Shown here piece after piece: positions 58,337 through 64,000 of a DNA stretch of 64,000 nt. Each line of letters starts with the position of its first letter. Within the stretch, counting starts at the first letter, position 1. The translations under genes were made by a program, and so were the position numbers. The stretch comes from Candidatus Aalborgicola defluviihabitans (GTDB taxonomy: Bacteria; Pseudomonadota; Gammaproteobacteria; Burkholderiales; Burkholderiaceae_C): NCBI GenBank assembly GCA_016705575.1, contig JADIXX010000004.1:166106-230105 (forward strand). Direction: 5' to 3'. The notes under the pieces are model-generated. The model worked only from the letters and a program-made list of their open reading frames with translations. It was not told the origin of the DNA and ran no database searches.

Positions 58337-58966
58337 TCAGGGGCGTTTGGAAATGACCTGGTCAATCAGACCGTATTCCTTGGACTCATCCGCAGACATG
58401 TAATAGTCACGCTCGGTGTCGCGTGCAATGCGTTCCAGAGATTGCCCGGTGCACTCCGCCAGGATCTTGTTCAATTGCTCGCGGGTCTTGAGGATTTCCC
58501 GTGCGGCAATTTCGATTTCTGTGGCCTGACCCTGACTGCCACCCGAAGGCTGGTGAATCATGACCTTGGAATTGGGCAGACAAAAACGTTTGCCCTTGGC
58601 ACCAGCAGACAGCAAGAACGCGCCCATGCTGGCCGCCATGCCAATGCACAATGTGGACACATCGGGCTTGATGAAGTTCATGGTGTCGAAAATTGCCATG
58701 CCGGCGCTCACCGAACCACCGGGTGAGTTGATATAGAAGGAAATATCCTTGTCCGGATTTTCACTTTCCAGGAACAACAACTGTGCCACTACCAGATTGG
58801 CCGTCTGGTCATTGACCGGCCCCACCAGGAAAATCACGCGTTCTTTGAGCAGACGCGAATAGATGTCGTAGGAGCGCTCGCCCCTGCCAGATTGCTCGAT
58901 GACCATGGGAACCATGCCCAGGCCTTGCGGCTCCGGGGTGCTGGCCATTGTGTGTTTCAAATTCAT
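58337..58966 (-). CDS. clpP: ATP-dependent Clp protease proteolytic subunit ClpP
   Basis: A 209-aa serine protease: catalytic Ser113 in [16 protein letters not shown], His138 in [13 protein letters not shown], and Asp near 187 ([12 protein letters not shown]). The N-terminal propeptide precedes [20 protein letters not shown]. It forms the tetradecameric chamber for ClpA and ClpX. ATG 58966 has GGAG upstream; the longer frame adds 30 unlikely residues. Frame intact, unlike its neighbours. Confidence 0.94.
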   Translation of the reverse strand: MNLKHTMASTPEPQGLGMVPMVIEQSGRGERSYDIYSRLLKERVIFLVGPVNDQTANLVVAQLLFLESENPDKDISFYINSPGGSVSAGMAIFDTMNFIKPDVSTLCIGMAASMGAFLLSAGAKGKRFCLPNSKVMIHQPSGGSQGQATEIEIAAREILKTREQLNKILAECTGQSLERIARDTERDYYMSADESKEYGLIDQVISKRP

Positions 58967-59101
58967 AGCATCTCCAAAGAACGGTGTTGACTGTACCGAA
59001 AAAATCGATTCCGAATGCAAATGGGGCTTGTCCGCAGGACTGCAAGCCCTGCCCAAGCCCCATGCACTACGATTTCGCTCGCCCTGTGGACGAACGCTCG
59101 A

Positions 59102-60410
59102 TCAGTTTTGACCCATCAACTCGTCAAAGCTAATGGTCTTTTCGCTAACCTTGGCCTTGGACAGCACAAATTCGGTCACGTTATTTTCCATCACAATGCC
59201 TTCTACCTCGGCCATGCGGCGGTTATCACCGTAGTACCAGCGAATCACGTCAGCCGGCTTTTCGTAACTGGCGGCCAGTTCTTCCACATGGGCCTTGATT
59301 TGCTCGGGTTTGGCTTGCAAAGCGTTGGCACGCACCAATTCGGCCACCACCAGACCCAGACGCACGCGCTGCTCGGCAGGGACGGAAGATGTCATCCGGA
59401 ATCGGTGTCTTGTCGGCGTCCTTGATGCCGCGCTGCTAGAGGTCGGCGCGCGCGCTTTCAATCAGGCGGTCCAGTTCGGCTTGCACGCTGGACTTGGGCA
59501 AATCCAGTACTGCCTGGGTCAGCAGAGATTCCATGGCAATTTGCTTGTTGCGAGCCAGTAGGCGGTACTTGACCTCGCGCTCCAGGTTCTTGCGAATATC
59601 GCTGCGCAGGCCTTCTACGCTGGCTTCGGCAATGCCCAGGGACTTGGCCAATGCGCCGTCCACTTCGGGCAGGTTGGCCGATTCGACTTTTTTCAGAGTA
59701 ACCAAGAAATCGGCAGTCTTGCCTGCAACGTCTTGGCCATGGTAATCGGCAGGAAATGCCAATTGGAAAGTCTTGCTCTCGCCGAGCTTCATGCCGCGCA
59801 CCGCTTCTTCAAATTCCCCGAGCATCTGGCCGTCGCCCACGATGAACTGGAAGTCCTCGGCCTTGCCGCCAGGAAAAGGCTCACCATCGATCTTGCCTTC
59901 AAAATCCACGGCCACGCGATCGGTAGATTGCACGCCAGCGTCCTTGGGGCGAAGGGCGAAGGTCCGGCGCTGTTTGCGCAGAATTTCGACAGTCTTGTCG
60001 ATGGCTGCCTCGGTCACTTCAGCGTGAATTTTTTCCAGCGAGGCGTTGGAAAGATCGGCGATTTTGACTTCTGGGAATACTTCAAAAATCGCGTCAAAAG
60101 CCATCTGACCTTCTGGGGATGTTTCGCTTTCGGTGATGCGGGGTTGACCAGCCACACGTAATTCGGCTTCGTTAGCGGCGGTCGCAAAAGCCTGGCCGAC
60201 CTTGTCGTTCATCACTTCATAATGTACGGAATAGCCATAGCGCTGGGCCACCACGTTCATGGGCACCTTGCCAGGACGGAAACCATCCATCTTGACGGTG
60301 CGGGCCAACTTGCGCAAACGGGAGTCCACCTCCGTCTGGATCGCGCCGACTGGCAGAGTCAAGGTAATCTTGCGCTCCAGTTTCTCCAGAGTTTCAACAG
60401 TAACGGCCAT
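59102..60410 (-). pseudogene. tig: Trigger factor, interrupted by an in-frame TAG and an indel
   Basis: A ribosome-associated chaperone, ~436 aa when restored. 60410-59436 encodes the ribosome-binding and PPIase domains (MAVTVETLEKLERKITLTLP, GFRPGKVPMNVVAQRYG, VAVDFEGKIDGEPFPGGKAE). Then RADL is followed by TAG where AAG/CAG is expected, and reading on gives [19 protein letters not shown]. One extra C near 59390 then shifts into [20 protein letters not shown] and the end DELMGQN. An essential-type gene with two lesions 40 bases apart is suspicious for sequence error. Confidence 0.85.
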
Positions 60411-60483
60411 GATCAGTCTCCTAAACTAAATATAGGGGCAGCGCGTCGTCGCTATACGACTACGGACTGCCCCGCTTTCAAAG

Positions 60484-60568
60484 TGGTGCGGGGGGGGACT
60501 CGAACCCCCACAGTGTTGCCACCGTCAGGACCTAAACCTGGTGCGTCTACCAATTTCGCCACCCGCGC
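60484..60568 (-). tRNA. tRNA-Leu (TAG anticodon), defective acceptor as read
   Basis: Minus strand: class II tRNA with GGCGAAATTGGTAGACGCA D-region, anticodon loop TTTAGGT giving TAG, long variable arm, T-loop GGTTCGAGT and CCA. The 5' acceptor is GCGCGGG, but the 3' strand reads CCCGC-ACCA where CCCGCGC-ACCA would pair, so two bases (GC) appear missing. The tRNA would not form a full acceptor stem as read; a base-calling error next to a C8 run is likely. Confidence 0.8.
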
Positions 60569-60672
60569 AAAAATACGAAATGGGAGGTCAACAGGCGCCG
60601 CAGACGCCGTCCGCAAGACCCGAACCACCCATTTGAAATTGGTCAACCCGCTATTTTAACCTGCAGTTGGGG

Positions 60673-63600
60673 TCAGACTGGCGCCGGTGCTTCGCGTTTT
60701 ACGCGGAACCATGCTGCATACATGGCCGGCAGTGCCAAAAGGGTCAATACCGTGGCCACAATTAGCCCGCCCATGATGGCAACCGCCATGGGCCCCCAAA
60801 AACCCGAGCGCGACAGCGGAACCATGGCAAGCACGGCGGCTGCGGCTGTCAGCACAATGGGGCGCAGGCGCCGCACGGCCGATTCCACAATCGCGTCCCA
60901 TGTGGGAACGCCTGCAGCGCGGTCTTGCTCAATCTGGTCAATCAGGATCACCGAGTTGCGCTGGATCATGCCCATCAACGCAATCACGCCCAACAACGCC
61001 ACAAAGCCAAATGGCCGCCCCGACACCAGCAAGGCACCGGCCACGCCGGCAATGCCCAATGGACCGGTCAAAAACACCAACATCGCACGACTGAAGCTAT
61101 GCAGTTGCAGCATCAGAAGTGTGAAGGTGATAAACAACATGATTGGAATGCCCGCAACGATGGAAGCCGAGCCCTTGCTGCTCTCTTCCACGGCGCCCGC
61201 CACCTCAATACGGTAAGCGGTCATGCCTGGCTTTCCAGGAAGCCTCCAGCGCCCGCAAGGTGGGGCAGTAACTCTGCCGTTACGGTGCGCCCTGCAGACC
61301 TTCAGCGATGTCACCCTGCACGGTGATGGCGTAATCACGGCCATCGCGCCACATCACCCCAGGTTCCCAGGTGAAGGTCGGCTTGGCAATTTGCGTTAGT
61401 GGAATGGACTTTCCACTGGCGGTTGGCAAGTAGGCGTTGCCAATGTCGGTAATGGCGTTGCGTTCGTCCAGCGGCTGGCGCAGCACGATGTCAATCAGCT
61501 TGTCTCCCTCGCGATACTGGCCCACGGTTGTGCCAGACAAAATGGTCTTGGACGCCTGGGCGATGGACTGGCTGGACACCCAGCGCGCGCGCTTTGGTCT
61601 GGTCCACTTCCAGGCGCATGACCTTGACCGACTCATTCCAGTTGTCATTTACTCCCCGCATATTGGAACTGGCGCGCAGGATAGCCTTGACCTCATCGGC
61701 GCGCCCGCAGACCTGCGGCTCGCCACCGACCACGCGAAACTGCACCGGATAGGGCACCGGTGGTCCGTTGGGCAGGATTTTGATCCGTGCCGGACCTCCA
61801 GAAACTCCTGAGCCATCAGCTGCGGCAAGCGCAAGCGCAATGGCTCGCGCAGTTTCAGGTCTTTGGGAAGAATGATGAGCTGCGACACATTGGTTTGCTG
61901 GAAGATGGCGTCCATGGGCAGGTAGAACCGCGGCACGCCAGAACCGACCCAGGTGGTGACATTTTCCACGTCCGAGTCCTGCATCAGCCGTGCCTCAATG
62001 CGTTTGGTCAGCCTCGTTGGCGGCAAACGAGGTGCCCTCGGGGTACCACACATCCATCAAGACTTCCGGGCGCGCGGAATCCGGGAAGAATTGCTGCTGC
62101 ACCCTGCCTATGCCCACAATGCTCAATGCGAACAGCAAGAGCGTCGCGACAATCGTCATCCAGCGGTGCTGCACCCACCAGTTCACCATTTTGCGAAAGG
62201 TGTTGTAGAACGGCGTTTTAAACAATTCGTGCGGCTGGTCGTCGGGTTTGTGTGGCTTGACCTTGCAGTACCGTGCCCAGGTAGGGCACAAAATACACCG
62301 ACACGATCCAGCTCAGCACCAGGGCCAACACGGTCACCCCAAAGATGGCAAACGTGTATTCGCCCGTGGACGAGCGGGCAATACCAATCGGCAGAAAGCC
62401 CACGGCAGTAATCAACGTGCCCGTCAGCATGGGCATGCCAGTTATTTCGTAGGCAAAAGTGGCGGGACGCACTTTGTCGTAGCCCTCTTCCATCTTGCGC
62501 ACCATCATCTCTACAGCAATGATGGCGTCGTCCACCAGCAAGCCCAGCGCGATGATGAGCGAGCCCAACGATATCTTGTGCAGCCCGATACCCCAATACT
62601 GCATCCCAAGAAAGGTGACTGCCAGCACCAGCGGAATGGTGATACCCACCACCAGGCCAGGGCGAAAGTCCACGTAGTAGCGGTTGAACCAGCGCGTTGC
62701 ACCGCTGCGCTTGTGCAAGCCCAGGCTGACAATGCTCACGCCCAGCACAATCACCACGGCCTCGATCAGCACACCCACAAACTCATTGACGGATTTGGCC
62801 ACCGCTGTCGGCTGGTCTTGCACCTCCACCAGCTTGATGCCCGCCGGCAGAGTCGCACCCAATTTTTCGGTGACAACTTTCAACGCCTTGCCCATGGCGA
62901 TGATGTCACCGCCCTTGTTCATGGACACCCCCAGCGCAACAATCTGCTGCCCCTGGAAGCGGACCTTGACCTGCGCCGGGTCCACGTAACCGCGCTTGAT
63001 TTCGGCAATATCACCCAGCGCAATTGGTTGCCCCCGGCACTGGTGCCGGCCCGTAGCCCAGTGCCCCGGATGGGCAAGGCGCGCAGGTCTTCCCACGGCC
63101 TCAAACTGGCCGGCCACTCCCGCAACTAGCAAAGGGGTGTCCAGCCCAGGGGTCTGGATGACGCCGGCGCCTTCAATGGCGTTTTGCTGGAGCTGGGGCT
63201 GGCCAGCACCTGGTTCGTGTCCAGGCCCAGTTGGGACAACGTAGCCTTCTGCGAAATTTCGATGTAGAGCTTTCGTCCTGGCGCCAAACAGTTCCACCTT
63301 GCTTGTTTGACGTCGGCCACCTTGAGCAGTTTTTTGGCGCACTTCGTCGGCGAGAAGTTCTTGACCTCGGCATCCGAGGATGCCATCGGCCTGCAACGTA
63401 GTCACACCATATGCGTTCGCCAAATTCATCGTTGTAGAAGGGCCGCCCAAAAGACCACCCCGGCAGCGTCACGCGCATATCGCCCACCTTCTTGCGCACC
63501 AAGTGTGTACCAGGTGACTGGCCACGTCAGCGCCTAGGGTGGAGTCCTTCACCTGGAACAGGATGGTGTTTCACCCGGCTTTGAATAGCTGCGGATCTTG

Positions 63601-63872
63601 CCAGCGTTGGGGCTTCCTGGCAGGGTGCGCTCAATCTTGTCGGTCACCTGCTTCTCTGCCATTGCTGGGCCTGGCGCCTGGCCAAAAGGCGCGCACCACC
63701 ATGATCCGAAACACAAAAGGGCGGGTCCTTCGTCCACCTTCCCCAGCTGAAAATAGGCCGAGGCGCCCAGCAACAACAGCACGATCATCAAAAGAACTTG
63801 GTCAGTGGAATATGTTCCACCGCCCAACGCGACAGGTTGACCCTTCTCCGGGCGCAGATGTTGGTCGTTCAT
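60673..63872 (-). pseudogene. RND-family efflux permease, multiply frameshifted
   Basis: At least six consecutive fragments of one AcrB/HAE-type permease lie in order on the minus strand. The start MNDQHLRPEKGQPVALG at 63872 leads into a first membrane helix (STDQVLLMIVLLLLGASAYF). Later fragments contain LGSLIIALGLLVDDAIIAVE (proton-relay Asp pair region), TFAYEITGMPMLTGTLITAV, SARPEVLMDVWYPEGTSF and the C-terminal GLIVATVLTLLALPAMYAAW. Frame changes occur every few hundred bases. Probably a real ~1,000-aa multidrug or metal pump gene with many sequence errors; true decay is the alternative. Confidence 0.75.
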
Positions 63873-63877
63873 GGCGT

Positions 63878-64000
63878 TTACTTGCCCGCTGCGTTGCTGG
63901 CAGCTACCACGGGGCCAGAAGTTGTCACCGCATTTGCTGTTAACTTTGGTCGAGTGCGCTGTGTGTAGTATTGGCGAGGGCTAGAGGCTGTTTTCCTTAT
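63878..64000 (-). CDS. C-terminal end of a probable RND adaptor (partial)
   Basis: The frame stays open from the window edge and ends PKLTANAVTTSGPVVAASNA AGK with its TAA five bases before the RND permease ATG. Position directly upstream suggests a membrane-fusion (HlyD/AcrA-type) adaptor, but no domain is visible in 40 codons. It includes dispersed element copy F. Confidence 0.35.
   Translation of the reverse strand: MRKTASSPRQYYTQRTRPKLTANAVTTSGPVVAASNAAGK
63954..63983 (+). repeat. Dispersed 30-nt element, copy F (degenerate)
   Basis: The 3' part GTGTAGTATTGGCGAGGGCT plus AGAGG matches the consensus well; the 5' TAGC is GTGC here and the upstream hairpin is not evident. It lies at the right edge, in antisense to the probable adaptor tail. 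Confidence 0.5.

Overview
The window looks like chromosomal DNA of a betaproteobacterium in Burkholderiales, most likely Comamonadaceae (Rhodoferax/Polaromonas/Curvibacter type). The signs are an EarP–EF-P pair with Arg at EF-P position 32, a phasin gene, the block exbB-exbD-lpxK-Trm112-kdsB-adk, the block tig-clpP-clpX-lon, and a short dispersed element of a type I associate with that family. No phage, IS element or CRISPR array was seen. Placement is by gene content and order only.

Layout. 1–1.35 kb: minor type IV pilin genes (fimT/gspH, pilV, pilW) on the minus strand. 1.4–7.9 kb: riboflavin cluster ribD-ribE-(nitronate monooxygenase)-ribBA-ribH-nusB plus an aminotransferase. 7.9–10.3 kb: tolQ-tolR-tolA facing fdxA. 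10.5–13.1 kb: a Ser/Thr kinase fused to a cyclic-nucleotide-binding domain, then a small accessory patch (HigB/HigA-type toxin-antitoxin pair, two gene remnants, a GC-rich repeat). 13.1–19.6 kb: tRNA-His, ppiD, tRNA-Val, HU, pgsA, uvrC, then earP. 19.7–28.5 kb: efp, an AMP/thymidine phosphorylase coupled to a Prs-like enzyme, a LOG-family protein, an MFS transporter with rmuC, a frame-broken hydroxyacid dehydrogenase, nitroreductase and thioesterase. 28.6–31.6 kb: phasin with an elaborate upstream region, a possible small RNA, a patatin lipoprotein, and an iron-binding periplasmic protein under a Fur-like box. 31.6–38.5 kb: clpA, clpS, icd, a DUF192 lipoprotein, sodB, xseA. 38.7–42.6 kb: exbB through adk. 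42.6–53.9 kb: a FecR/DUF6600-like protein, asparaginase, lexA with its own SOS box, a 2-hydroxyacid dehydrogenase, a FimV-like protein, a Crp/Fnr regulator, a phosphotransferase/acyl-CoA dehydrogenase pair and hypotheticals. 53.9–60.6 kb: tRNA-Leu, -Cys and -Gly, lon, clpX, clpP, tig, tRNA-Leu. 60.7–64 kb: a heavily frame-broken RND efflux pump and the tail of its probable adaptor.

Two signals stand out. First, a dispersed element occurs six times: its 30-nt core starts TAGC (five of six copies) and ends CGAGGGCTA, and is preceded by a small hairpin. It lies inside reading frames (ribBA, earP, lpxK, a short hypothetical, and apparently the adaptor tail) in both orientations without breaking them. 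Second, many otherwise conserved genes (pilV, a dehydrogenase, patatin, lon, clpX, tig, the RND pump and one tRNA-Leu) carry single-base or small indels, several in homopolymer runs and increasingly dense toward the right end. This looks more like base-calling or low-coverage error than mass gene decay, so these 'pseudogenes' should be read with caution.
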